The position numbers and the translations under genes were made by a program. Shown piece after piece: positions 19,279 through 27,501 of a stretch of 35,760 nt of DNA (the first letter of the stretch is position 1; every line of letters starts with the position of its first letter). The notes under the pieces were generated by a model, which was not told where the DNA came from, ran no database searches, and worked only from the letters and a program-made list of their open reading frames with translations. The DNA is taken from NCBI GenBank assembly GCA_002084665.1, contig NBLY01000013.1:1-35760 (forward strand). The letters are read 5' to 3'. This DNA is from Desulfobacteraceae bacterium 4572_35.2. GTDB lineage: Bacteria > Desulfobacterota > Desulfuromonadia > Desulfuromonadales > Desulfuromonadaceae.

Positions 19279-19872
19279 ATGGTGATCCTGTTTCTTCGTC
19301 GTATCACAATTTTATTTGCACTATTCTGTGCAACTGGCCCACTGGCCAGTTGCACAGCAACGCAAAAAACTAAAAACATCACCAGTAACAGCGTAACTCC
19401 CACCATAACCACAGCAACGCCTCAAGTAGCAACGGACAAGTCCAAAGACAAACATCACAACGTCACGGCTCAAACAACCCCAACAACTCAACAACGTATC
19501 GACCAACTTAAAAAAGATCAACTGCAAGCTTTCACTAAAAAGTGCACCTACTCTTCATCAGCCACCATTACCACCACAGCTCCGCAGACAGTGGCTATCC
19601 GTAAGCCAAAAACCCACAAAAAAGCACTCACGGAATATACCGTGCAATCCGGTGAGAATCTATATTCCATCGCAGCACGAACAAACATTTACCACGAAGG
19701 GCTACTCTGGCCACTTATCTACCAAGCAAACCGTGACCAGATAAAAGACCCTCAACAAATATTCCCAGGTCAGACTTTAACCATTACGCGAAAACACGAT
19801 AGCAGCGAAAAAGAGAAAGCCCGCGAAACAGCACGAAATTCGGGAATATTTATCCAACAACATGACAGCTAA
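19279..19872 (+). CDS. LysM-domain lipoprotein
   Basis: The protein has 197 residues with a lipoprotein signal peptide: basic MVILFLRR, a hydrophobic core and the lipobox LASC with Cys25. It continues through a Thr/Lys-rich, probably disordered linker (25-110). The single LysM domain is at about 117-165 (YTVQSGENLYSIAARTNIYH through FPGQTLTI), and a charged tail follows. LysM binds N-acetylglucosamine polymers, so the protein should sit in a membrane leaflet and hold peptidoglycan; no enzyme domain is present. It follows aspS by 44 bp. A perfect inverted repeat lies inside the signal-peptide codons. The start codon lacks a strong ribosome site (nearest is a GGTAAAC). Confidence 0.8.
   Translation: MVILFLRRITILFALFCATGPLASCTATQKTKNITSNSVTPTITTATPQVATDKSKDKHHNVTAQTTPTTQQRIDQLKKDQLQAFTKKCTYSSSATITTTAPQTVAIRKPKTHKKALTEYTVQSGENLYSIAARTNIYHEGLLWPLIYQANRDQIKDPQQIFPGQTLTITRKHDSSEKEKARETARNSGIFIQQHDS
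19326..19357. repeat. Perfect 14-bp inverted repeat inside the lipoprotein signal sequence
   Basis: CTGTGCAACTGGCC (19326-19339) and GGCCAGTTGCACAG (19344-19357) are exact complements with a CACT loop. In mRNA this is a very stable hairpin starting about 47 bases after the start codon and covering the lipobox codons. Confidence 0.85.
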
Positions 19873-19926
19873 CAAAGCACCCCATTATTCGCAAGATAGG
19901 GGATAAAAAACCCATCAGATTTTCAC

Positions 19927-19966
19927 TTGACAGCTTTTCCCCTTTTGCATACTGTATACAGCGTTT
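19927..19966 (+). promoter_or_regulatory. Promoter/operator of mdh, same element as upstream of icd
   Basis: TTGACA at 19927-19932 followed by GCT, seven variable bases and a 24-bp block at 19943-19966 with the core CTGTATACAG. The block is identical to 15640-15663 in front of icd. The palindrome covers the expected -10/start region, which suggests a repressor that controls both genes. GntR-family regulators often bind TGTATACA-like palindromes; the identity of the regulator is inference. The leader to mdh is about 166 bases. Confidence 0.75.
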
Positions 19967-20132
19967 AGCAACGATCTACATCTGACCTTTATAATTTTAC
20001 ATTGAGCATCAATTTCGTCTAAATATAAGTAGCTTTATGAGTTTACTGTTTAGATGATTGAATATCCCGTGCTGGAGTAACAGGTGTTGTTCCCGCTTTT
20101 TATTTCAATTGATTGATTTGAAGGAGAGAGAC

Positions 20133-20984
20133 ATGGCAAGAGCAAAAATTTCATTGATCGGTGGCGGTCAAATCGGTGGTGTTTTAGCACAACTTTGCGC
20201 ACTACGCGAGTTAGGTGACGTTGTACTATTTGACATCGTTGAAGGATTACCACAAGGTAAAATGCTCGACATCGCTGAAGTTGCACGTGTTGATGGTTTT
20301 GATGTAGACCTTAAAGGTACTAACAGCTACGCTGACATTGCTGGTTCTGATATTGTTATCGTTACTGCAGGCCTACCCCGCAAGCCAGGCATGAGCCGCG
20401 ACGACCTACTTGGCGTTAACGCTAAGATCATGTCACAGGTTTCTGAAGGCATTAAAGAATTTGCTCCTGACGCATTTGTTATCATCATCTCTAATCCTTT
20501 GGATGCGATGGTTACACTATGTCAAAAAGTTACCGGCTTCCCAGCTGAGCGCGTAAACGTTAACGGTATCCCAGTTATGGAGCAACTCGTTCGCAAGTAC
20601 GGTAACGAAGCAAAAGCTCAAGAAGTTATGACTGCAATGGTAGAGCGCACTAAGATGGCTGGCGGAGAAGTTGTTAAATTGTTGGGCAATGGCTCAGCAT
20701 TCTACAGCCCAGCATCATCTGCTATTGGCATGGCTGAAGCGATCTTGCGTGACCAAAAGCGAGTTCTTCCCGTATGTGCACTTCTCACAGGTGAGTTCGG
20801 CGTTGACAACTACTATGTTGGCGTTCCTTGTATTCTCGGCGCAGCTGGCATCGAAGGCATTCTTGAATTCGATCTAGACAATGAAGAGCAAGCGATGTTT
20901 GATAACTCCGTAGCGGCTGTTAAAGGCCTCATCGATGAGCTTCCTACCATCCTACCTGACCTTGCCGACGTACTTAAAGGTTAA
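20133..20984 (+). CDS. mdh: Malate dehydrogenase with an internal in-frame gap
   Basis: LDH-like malate dehydrogenase interconverts malate and oxaloacetate with NAD(H). The ATG at 20133 follows AAGGAGAGAG. The Rossmann part is normal ([56 protein letters not shown]). Then PAERV jumps directly to [11 protein letters not shown] at codon 141 (20553-20558). Family members have about 44 residues there, including LDSARFR and GGHGDDMVP, which carry the substrate-binding arginine and the catalytic histidine-aspartate pair. The encoded 283-residue protein should be inactive as written, although the frame stays open. This fits the pattern of losses in other genes here. It has its own promoter and terminator. 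Confidence 0.9.
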   Translation: MARAKISLIGGGQIGGVLAQLCALRELGDVVLFDIVEGLPQGKMLDIAEVARVDGFDVDLKGTNSYADIAGSDIVIVTAGLPRKPGMSRDDLLGVNAKIMSQVSEGIKEFAPDAFVIIISNPLDAMVTLCQKVTGFPAERVNVNGIPVMEQLVRKYGNEAKAQEVMTAMVERTKMAGGEVVKLLGNGSAFYSPASSAIGMAEAILRDQKRVLPVCALLTGEFGVDNYYVGVPCILGAAGIEGILEFDLDNEEQAMFDNSVAAVKGLIDELPTILPDLADVLKG

Positions 20985-21015
20985 TAAATAGCGCAGTAAT
21001 AGGCTAAATGATCCC

Positions 21016-21045
21016 AACAAGGGCAATGGAAACATTGCCCTTGTT
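21016..21045 (+). terminator. Hairpin after mdh with a GAAA tetraloop
   Basis: AACAAGGGCAATG (21016-21028) pairs perfectly with CATTGCCCTTGTT (21033-21045) around a GAAA loop, a stable GNRA tetraloop. It lies 31 bp after the mdh stop. The following bases (GTGTGTC) are not a clean T-tract, so it may act as a terminator or as a 3'-end stabiliser. Confidence 0.7.
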
Positions 21046-21117
21046 GTGTGTCACGCGAAGAGGATTAGCAAAAGCTTACCATTTCAATCTCTCTAACGTT
21101 GTTTTAGTCGCGCTAAA

Positions 21118-21190
21118 GAGTTCGTATACAATTTTCCCTCGCCTATCATATCTAGCTTGCATACCGCATGGTGTTAGTGATATATGATTC
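21118..21190 (+). promoter_or_regulatory. Possible korAB promoter region with a related GTATAC element
   Basis: TTCGTATACAATTTT at 21121-21135 carries the GTATACA core found in the icd and mdh elements, and TTGCATAC at 21158-21165 matches another part of that block, but here the two pieces are separated and reordered. A small hairpin GCTGC-aaataa-GCAGC follows at 21218-21233. This is suggestive only. Confidence 0.3.
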
Positions 21191-21272
21191 GCGACTGGCA
21201 AATGACGATGTTTGATTGCTGCAAATAAGCAGCATACTATCTTAAAACATCTCTTTTTTTACAGGAGACAGT

Positions 21273-23141
21273 ATGGCAGAGAACGCAAAACTCATGAGTG
21301 CTGAGCAAATTGTCGTAAAATTCACCGGTGATTCTGGTGACGGCATGCAGCTCATAGGTAACCAACTTACCGCCCTTGCAGCATTGGACGGTAACGATGT
21401 TAACTCCCTTCCCGATTATCCTTCTGAAATCCGTGCACCTACCGGTACTATTGCCGGTGTTTCCGGTTTTCAGATGTGCCTCGGCGATCACAAAATCTAT
21501 ACTGCTGGTGATGCACCTGACGTATTGGTTTCATTCAACCCAGCTGCTCTCAAGCACAGCGCTAAGTTTGTTAAAGCGGGTGGTATTATTATCACTAACT
21601 CTGACTCTTACACTGAAAAAGCTCTTTCTAAAGTCGGTTACGAGAGCAACCCTCTCGAAGACGGCAGCTTGAACGGTTACGATGTCAAGGCTATCCCAAT
21701 GTTCACCCTCGTGCGTGAAGCACTAGCTGACATGGATATGACTAACCCAGCTAAAGATCGTTGCAAAAACTTCTTCACCATGGGTGTACTTTGCTGGCTG
21801 TTTAACAAAACTCCTCAGCTTGTTCTTGAGTTCATCCAAGAGAAGTTTGGTGCCAATGCTAAGAAGCCTAAGCTGCAAATCGCTGAAGCGAACACTAAAG
21901 CATTTAAAGCAGGCCTACACTACGGTGAAACTGCTATTATGTTCCAAGAGCGTTATGACCTTGGTGCAGCGCAAATTGAAAAAGGTCTTTACCGTAACAT
22001 TACCGGTAATGACGCAGCAGCAATCGCGATTGCTGCCGCTGGTGCTAAATCAGGTTTGCAACCATTTATCGGTTCTTACCCAATCACTCCCGCGACAGAC
22101 CTACTTCACCTTGCTTCAGAATTCAAAGATGCTGGCCTAGTCACCATGCAAATGGAAGATGAGATCGCTGGTATTTGCTGTGCGATTGGTGCGTCATGCG
22201 CTGGCAACCTAGCATTTACCACAACTTCTGGTCCAGGATTAGCTCTTAAAACAGAAGCTGCAGGTATGGCTCTGATCCTTGAAGTACCTTTGGTAATCGT
22301 CAACGTTCAGCGTGGCGGTCCATGTACAGGTCTGCCAACTAAGACTGAGCAATCGGACTTATTGCAATCGATGTTTGGCCGCAACGGTGATAGCTACATG
22401 CCTATCATTGCCGCTAACAGCCCTGCTGACTGCTTTGATGCAACCTATCAAGCAGCAAAGATTGCGTTACAATACCGGACACCAGTAATCGTCTTGACTG
22501 ACGGCTACATCGGTCAAGGTAGCTGCCCATGGAAAGTACCTACCATGGACGAGCTCGAAGACTTAACACCTTATGTAAACTTCTGGAAACCAGAAGATCA
22601 TCCAGGTGAAGAATATATGTCTTACAAGCGTGATCCTGAGACTCTGGCTCGTGATTGGGCTATCCCTGGAACAAAGGGCTGCCAACACCGTATTGGTACC
22701 CTTGAAAAAGATGAGACTGGTGCCGTTAGTCACGATCCAATGAATCATCAGAATATGACTGAGATTCGTAAGGCAAAGGTTGACAATCTAGCCAAGGTTC
22801 TTCCTGAGCTTGAGATCAACGGTGCAGATTCTGGCAAAGTACTCGTTATTAGCTGGGGTGGTACTTATGGCGCGGTTAAGGGTGCTGTTGATCGTCTCAT
22901 CGCTGACGGCAAAGAGGTGTCAGGTATCAACCTACGTTGGGTATGGCCTTTCCCACCAAACTTAGGTGAGATCATCAGCCGTTTCGACAAAGTACTCGCA
23001 CCCGAGCTGAACATGGGCCAACTAAGCCTCATGCTTCGCGCCAAATTCCTAGTTGACGTTCAATCTCTGTCTAAAGTACAGGGCGACCCATTCCGTGAGT
23101 TTGAGGTCATCGAAAAAGTCAACGAAATGTTAGGAGAATAA
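21273..23141 (+). CDS. korA: 2-oxoglutarate:ferredoxin oxidoreductase, fused gamma-alpha subunit
   Basis: With KorB this enzyme oxidises 2-oxoglutarate to succinyl-CoA, reducing ferredoxin, or runs the reverse reaction in a reductive TCA cycle. The 622 residues comprise the gamma-type domain (about 10-190, FTGDSGDGMQLIGNQL, PDYPSEIRAPTGTIAGVSGF) fused to the alpha domain (about 240-620, with GSYPITPATDLL, MEDEIAGICCAIGAS, TSGPGLALKTEA, NVQRGGPCTGLPTKTEQSDL). This fusion is typical of the two-subunit Kor family. TTSGPG and the GLPTKTEQ loop match 2-oxoacid family members that act on 2-oxoglutarate, though exact substrate is inference. A CAGGAGACAG ribosome site precedes the ATG. It is separated from korB by 4 bp. 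Confidence 0.9.
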   Translation: MAENAKLMSAEQIVVKFTGDSGDGMQLIGNQLTALAALDGNDVNSLPDYPSEIRAPTGTIAGVSGFQMCLGDHKIYTAGDAPDVLVSFNPAALKHSAKFVKAGGIIITNSDSYTEKALSKVGYESNPLEDGSLNGYDVKAIPMFTLVREALADMDMTNPAKDRCKNFFTMGVLCWLFNKTPQLVLEFIQEKFGANAKKPKLQIAEANTKAFKAGLHYGETAIMFQERYDLGAAQIEKGLYRNITGNDAAAIAIAAAGAKSGLQPFIGSYPITPATDLLHLASEFKDAGLVTMQMEDEIAGICCAIGASCAGNLAFTTTSGPGLALKTEAAGMALILEVPLVIVNVQRGGPCTGLPTKTEQSDLLQSMFGRNGDSYMPIIAANSPADCFDATYQAAKIALQYRTPVIVLTDGYIGQGSCPWKVPTMDELEDLTPYVNFWKPEDHPGEEYMSYKRDPETLARDWAIPGTKGCQHRIGTLEKDETGAVSHDPMNHQNMTEIRKAKVDNLAKVLPELEINGADSGKVLVISWGGTYGAVKGAVDRLIADGKEVSGINLRWVWPFPPNLGEIISRFDKVLAPELNMGQLSLMLRAKFLVDVQSLSKVQGDPFREFEVIEKVNEMLGE

Positions 23142-23145
23142 GACC

Positions 23146-24147
23146 ATGGCAGATACTCAACTGACAAAAAAATATTTCGCGTCCGCTGCGGAAGTAAAGT
23201 GGTGCCCAGGTTGTGGCGACTTTGCAATCATGAACGCTGTTCGTGCTGGCATGGTCGCGGCGGGTAAACCTCGTGATGAAGTAGCTATCGTTTCTGGTAT
23301 CGGCTGCTCAAGTCGTTTCCCATACTACATGGAAACTTATGGCTTCCACACCATTCACGGTCGTGCTGCTGCGATCGCATCTGGTGTTAAAGTAGCGAAC
23401 CCTAAGCTCGACGTATGGACAATCTCTGGTGATGGCGATTCTACTGCTATCGGTGGCAACCACTTTATCCACGCGATTCGTCGTAACGTCAACCTGAACT
23501 ATGTTCTCATCAACAACAAGATCTATGGTCTCACCAAAGGTCAGTACTCTCCTTGTTCTGAGATGGGTCAAATCTCTAAGACCAGCCCTTATGGTGTTAT
23601 TGACTACCCTATGACACCTTTGCGTGTTGCTGTAAGCCTTGGTGGAACCTTTATCGCGCGTAGTATTGATGCGCAGATGAAGCTCTCTGAAGAGATCTGT
23701 GTTCGTGCGGCAAAGCATCGTGGTTTCAGCATGATGGAGATCTTTGCAAACTGCGTTATCTACAACGATGGCGCACACAAGCAACTCACTGATAAAGTGA
23801 CCGGCGCTGACTTCTACATCGTCCTACGTGACGGCGAGAAGATGACCTTCGGTACAGAAGATCAGCTCTGCCTCGTTCAAGATGGCTTTAAAATTAAAGC
23901 AGCTAAGGTTGCTGATGTTGCCGAAGCGGACATTCTTGTTCACGATGAGAAAAACGCTGAAGTTGCCGCTCTTCTTACCGAGATGCGTCCAGACGCAGGT
24001 CTACCTATGGCTTTCGGTGTTATCTATGCTGATGACACAAAGAAAACCTATGATGACATGGTATACGAGCAGCTTGAAGCTGTTAAAGCGAAGCGTGGTC
24101 GTTCATTAGATCAAATCATGCAAGAAGGTCACACTTGGACTGTTTAA
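23146..24147 (+). CDS. korB: 2-oxoglutarate:ferredoxin oxidoreductase, beta subunit
   Basis: The beta subunit binds thiamine diphosphate and an iron-sulfur cluster. KWCPGCGDFAIM gives the CxxC pair (Cys20, Cys23), GIGCSSRFPYY a further cysteine, and the TPP/Mg motif reads GDGDSTAIGGNHFIHAIRRN then NLNYVLINNKIYGLTKGQYS. The C-terminal 100 residues (from about 230) form the extension usual for this subclass. The gene looks intact and is read with korA. No delta (ferredoxin-like) subunit gene is nearby, so a separate ferredoxin must be the electron partner. Confidence 0.92.
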   Translation: MADTQLTKKYFASAAEVKWCPGCGDFAIMNAVRAGMVAAGKPRDEVAIVSGIGCSSRFPYYMETYGFHTIHGRAAAIASGVKVANPKLDVWTISGDGDSTAIGGNHFIHAIRRNVNLNYVLINNKIYGLTKGQYSPCSEMGQISKTSPYGVIDYPMTPLRVAVSLGGTFIARSIDAQMKLSEEICVRAAKHRGFSMMEIFANCVIYNDGAHKQLTDKVTGADFYIVLRDGEKMTFGTEDQLCLVQDGFKIKAAKVADVAEADILVHDEKNAEVAALLTEMRPDAGLPMAFGVIYADDTKKTYDDMVYEQLEAVKAKRGRSLDQIMQEGHTWTV

Positions 24148-24170
24148 GTTCAATGTTTGACTAGGTCACG

Positions 24171-24207
24171 AAAAAAGGCTCGGGGATCTCCCCCGAGCCT
24201 TTTTTTA
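24171..24207. terminator. Strong bidirectional terminator after korB
   Basis: GGCTCGGGG (24177-24185) pairs with CCCCGAGCC (24191-24199) around a short ATCTC loop, flanked by six A and eight T residues. It serves the convergent korB (plus) and the GGDEF-EAL gene (minus). Confidence 0.93.
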
Positions 24208-24228
24208 TTGACAATCAAATCTGTTCTT

Positions 24229-26136
24229 TTATTCGACCAACTTATTAGCTTGCTCGCTCGACACCTTGATTTGCGATGGGACAACAGGCTTGGAAAACAA
24301 AAAGCCCTGCATCTGCGAACAGTTGCGATCAGATAAAAACACGGCCTGATCGTGTGTTTCAACCCCTTCAGCAATCACATGTAGGCCCATATTGCGTGAC
24401 ATGGCGATAATTGTTTCAACAATCGCTGCATTGTCTGGTTCATGAAGAATATCCACCAAAAATGATCTGTCGATCTTTAAACGATCAATCGGAAAATTTT
24501 TCAGATAATTTAAAGATGAATATCCGGTACCAAAATCATCAATGGCGATTCTGACCCCTAAGCTTGAAATTTTATGTAATAAGTTCAAGGCCTGATCGGT
24601 GCGTTCAACAAGTACAGATTCAGTAATCTCCAGCTCAAGTTGCTCGGAAGGTAAGCCACTTTCTTGCAGTGCATTGAGGATAACCTCAACAAGGTTTGGT
24701 TGTTCAAGTTGAATCCCCGACAAGTTAACCGACAGACTCAATTCAATACCAAGTTCCGTTTGCAGCTGCACTATCTCTCGACAAGCGCGACGGAGAACCC
24801 ATTCACCAATAGAAATAATTAGCCCAGTCTCTTCAGCAACAGCAATAAACTTATCGGGTAAAATCAATCCGAGCTCAGGATGGTTCCAGCGCAACAGTGC
24901 TTCAACCCCCACCACCTTTTTCGTTTCCAAATCGATCTGTGATTGGTAGCAGATAAACAGCTGTTCGTTTTCGATTGCATGTCTTAAACCGTTTTCTAGC
25001 TCCAACTGCTCAACAGCGTTACGATTCATACTCTCGGAATAAAATTGAAAGCTATCACCCTTCTCACTCTTTGCCGCATACATGGCCATATCAGCATTAC
25101 GCAACAGATCAGCAGCATTGGCACCATCTTGGGGATAAATAGCGATCCCAACGCTCCCTGATAACACCAACTCATGGCCCTCAATAGCACAAGGCTGACC
25201 AATGGTTTTGAGAATTTTTTGGGCGATATGTGGAACATTGAATGAATTGCGATAACCAGAAAGAACAATAATAAACTCATCGCCCCCCAACCTTGCCACG
25301 GTATCATTTTCACGAAAAGAACTGCTCAAACGCTGAGCGACCTCTTGCAAAAGAAGGTCGCCGATATGGTGACCCAAGGTATCGTTGACTTTTTTGAAGT
25401 GATCCAAGTCAATAAATACCACACCCAAGTGATGGTCAAATCGTTTGGTGTCAGCAATGGCGTGAACCAGTCGGTCTTGCAGCAACGTTCGATTAGGCAG
25501 GCCAGTTAACTTATCGTAATAAGCAAGTTGATGAATTTTGTCCTCTGCAGCTTTACGTTCTGAGATATCGCGATAAATGGCGCGGATACTATGGGGCTGA
25601 TCATTTTCAAAGCGTAAACTCACATTGCCTTCGAGCAACATAGGGCAACCATCTTTACGCAAAAATGTCACTTCAGCTGAATTAACAATTCCACCTGCGA
25701 TGAGCGATTCAAACCGCTGACGACAATGATGGTGGTCATCAGGACTTATCACGTCAAAAATATTGAGCGCAGCAATTTCACTATCGCTATAACCTAAGGT
25801 CTCGCGCCAAGCGCGATTAACAAAGAGCAAACGACCGTCGAGAGCCACAGATTGGATTAAATCGGATGCATTTTCAAACAGGTCATGATAGCGCTCTTGC
25901 ATCGAAGTTTGGGCATGCAACGAACGGCGTAACCGTCCAGACCAGATCCCCAGCAATCCGCCAGCAATGCTGCCGTAAACACTAGGATAGAGATAACTCG
26001 TGACACTACGAATATCTGCGCCAAGTTTCAACCTCGGAACAATTGAAAAAACAGCGAGAATGATCGCACCGGCAAGGGAAAACAAACAAAAGTCTATGAC
26101 GGGTCGAGAATACAATCGATCAATAAAATTTTTCAC
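24229..26136 (-). CDS. Membrane PAS-GGDEF-EAL cyclic-di-GMP signalling protein
   Basis: The 635-residue protein has two membrane helices (about 14-34 and 50-66) and a PAS sensor domain (82-195, ENASDLIQSVALDGRLLFVN). A diguanylate cyclase domain (about 205-365) has intact GGDEF at 284-288 and an inhibitory RxxD site five residues before it (R275-D278). An EAL phosphodiesterase domain follows (about 375-620, VEALLRW at 411-417, ITESV, DDFGTGYSSL, EGVET). All catalytic signatures look present, so it could both make and break cyclic-di-GMP; in many such proteins only one activity is used. The short periplasmic loop offers little sensing surface, so PAS is the likely input. It is a stand-alone gene. 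Confidence 0.93.
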   Translation of the reverse strand: MKNFIDRLYSRPVIDFCLFSLAGAIILAVFSIVPRLKLGADIRSVTSYLYPSVYGSIAGGLLGIWSGRLRRSLHAQTSMQERYHDLFENASDLIQSVALDGRLLFVNRAWRETLGYSDSEIAALNIFDVISPDDHHHCRQRFESLIAGGIVNSAEVTFLRKDGCPMLLEGNVSLRFENDQPHSIRAIYRDISERKAAEDKIHQLAYYDKLTGLPNRTLLQDRLVHAIADTKRFDHHLGVVFIDLDHFKKVNDTLGHHIGDLLLQEVAQRLSSSFRENDTVARLGGDEFIIVLSGYRNSFNVPHIAQKILKTIGQPCAIEGHELVLSGSVGIAIYPQDGANAADLLRNADMAMYAAKSEKGDSFQFYSESMNRNAVEQLELENGLRHAIENEQLFICYQSQIDLETKKVVGVEALLRWNHPELGLILPDKFIAVAEETGLIISIGEWVLRRACREIVQLQTELGIELSLSVNLSGIQLEQPNLVEVILNALQESGLPSEQLELEITESVLVERTDQALNLLHKISSLGVRIAIDDFGTGYSSLNYLKNFPIDRLKIDRSFLVDILHEPDNAAIVETIIAMSRNMGLHVIAEGVETHDQAVFLSDRNCSQMQGFLFSKPVVPSQIKVSSEQANKLVE

Positions 26137-26266
26137 AATAACAGTCCCTGCTTAGTCACATTAAGAACAGATAAACCATTCTAAACCAAACGTCCTGCCA
26201 TTGAAAGAAATTAATGATTTAACGCTATTCCTTGCTCCACTCATCAAGGCCCAGCGAATAATTTGT

Positions 26267-27112
26267 TCATGGGAGTGGCTCCTTCACGTTTAGTGGCCAT
26301 GTTTCATCGATCAACTTAGTCATTTCCTGCTCTTGCAACACCACGGGCAACATCCGCGTTAACGGACGAATCGCACGGGGATTCTTGATCCATTTTTTCA
26401 GACCTTGAATATCCCACGGTTGATTATCTTTATGGGTTTTAGGGTAGAAAGAACTGAACAATCCAGACAAATTCGGCGCGATAGCCCCCGTCCCCAACCC
26501 ACCCTGCTTGGCAGTCAACAGCCGATGACAGCTACCACAATGTTTTTCAAAAAGATTTTTCTCATCTACACCATTTTCAAAATGGATCACTTGTGGTGGT
26601 TGTGAACTTGCCCATTGCGGCTTGAGCCCAGCAGCAAAAATAACATTAACAAGAGCATCCACGTCACCTTGCTGCAGAGAAAAGTCGGGCATAAAAAAAG
26701 CGGGAACGCGAATAGAAGCTACCACTTCGTCAGGTAAAACCTGTTGATACAAACGATCTAAATCAGCGGCCAACGGGTTCCCTTTACCTGCCAAAACGTG
26801 ACAGCGACGACACGCCAACAGATCAACGAGATGTTGGCCACGCCTTACAACATCAGACTCAGTAAAGCGATACCAAGAGTGGTTCGCCTCAATGAGACGG
26901 TAATGAGCAAGTTGCCGCCGCAGAGTTGTTGGATTCCCGCGATGACAATCAACACAGGCCAACGTCGACAACAACCCTTCTTGATGTTGCTGCACAGCCC
27001 TCTCTCCACTACAACCATCGTGACAACGCACACAGCTGGCAGATTCAGCCAAGCATTCGCTCGCCCATGTCAGGGCGATAACAGCAATTAAAAGAACCAG
27101 CCGAATAACCAA
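26267..27112 (-). CDS. Tetrahaem cytochrome c, last gene of the Rieske/cytochrome b operon
   Basis: The 281-residue protein has a signal peptide (residues 1-22) and four CxxCH haem sites: CVRCH 27-31, CVDCH 53-57, CRRCH 101-105 and CGSCH 192-196. The first two lie in a compact N-terminal segment. The last two head monohaem-cytochrome-like segments (DLLACRRCHVLAGKG; FEKHCGSCHRLLTAKQ with a later TRMLP that may supply an axial Met). It is probably the cytochrome c subunit that takes electrons from the Rieske/cytochrome b core in the periplasm. It starts with TTG inside the end of the subunit-IV gene, behind GAGG, a coupled arrangement. I do not know a specific named homologue. Confidence 0.85.
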   Translation of the reverse strand: MVIRLVLLIAVIALTWASECLAESASCVRCHDGCSGERAVQQHQEGLLSTLACVDCHRGNPTTLRRQLAHYRLIEANHSWYRFTESDVVRRGQHLVDLLACRRCHVLAGKGNPLAADLDRLYQQVLPDEVVASIRVPAFFMPDFSLQQGDVDALVNVIFAAGLKPQWASSQPPQVIHFENGVDEKNLFEKHCGSCHRLLTAKQGGLGTGAIAPNLSGLFSSFYPKTHKDNQPWDIQGLKKWIKNPRAIRPLTRMLPVVLQEQEMTKLIDETWPLNVKEPLP

Positions 27113-27501
27113 TTTTCGCCTCTAAAATAAAATGCAACCACCGTTAAACCAACAATCACCAAAAACGTTATCACCGTTAACCAGTTAATCTTTTTTTGAT
27201 CGCTAGGGAACCATTGTGCTTGGGCGTTCGGGCTCACATTCGGCAGCCAAGGCAATGCACAAAATAAAATTCCAAGGAAAATGATCGGATAGATCGCGTA
27301 CTTGGTGTAACTAACCACCTCTTGCGTCCAAATAAGAAACCATGCCGCACGCGAGGGATTAGGAACCAGCGAGATATCGGCAGGATTGAGCAACGGCGCT
27401 GGAAACAGCGCGGCAAAAACCACGACAACCAGCACAATCGCCGCCATCGATTGCTTAATTAAGCGAAAAAAAACAGGATCACTTTTTACATAATTTTTCA
27501 C
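27088..27501 (-). CDS. Cytochrome b subunit-IV-like membrane protein
   Basis: The 137 residues carry three membrane helices (about 17-37, 66-86, 107-127). The stretch FPAPLLNPADISLVPNPSRA with AWFLIWTQE is the counterpart of the b6f subunit IV/cytochrome b C-terminal region that helps form the quinol oxidation (Qo) site. In mitochondrial and b6f proteins this place has PEWY; here it reads RAAWF, a divergence seen in split cytochrome b proteins of anaerobes. It starts with GTG overlapping the cytochrome b stop (GTGA), so the two halves are translated together. Confidence 0.85.
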   Translation of the reverse strand: MKNYVKSDPVFFRLIKQSMAAIVLVVVVFAALFPAPLLNPADISLVPNPSRAAWFLIWTQEVVSYTKYAIYPIIFLGILFCALPWLPNVSPNAQAQWFPSDQKKINWLTVITFLVIVGLTVVAFYFRGENWLFGWFF

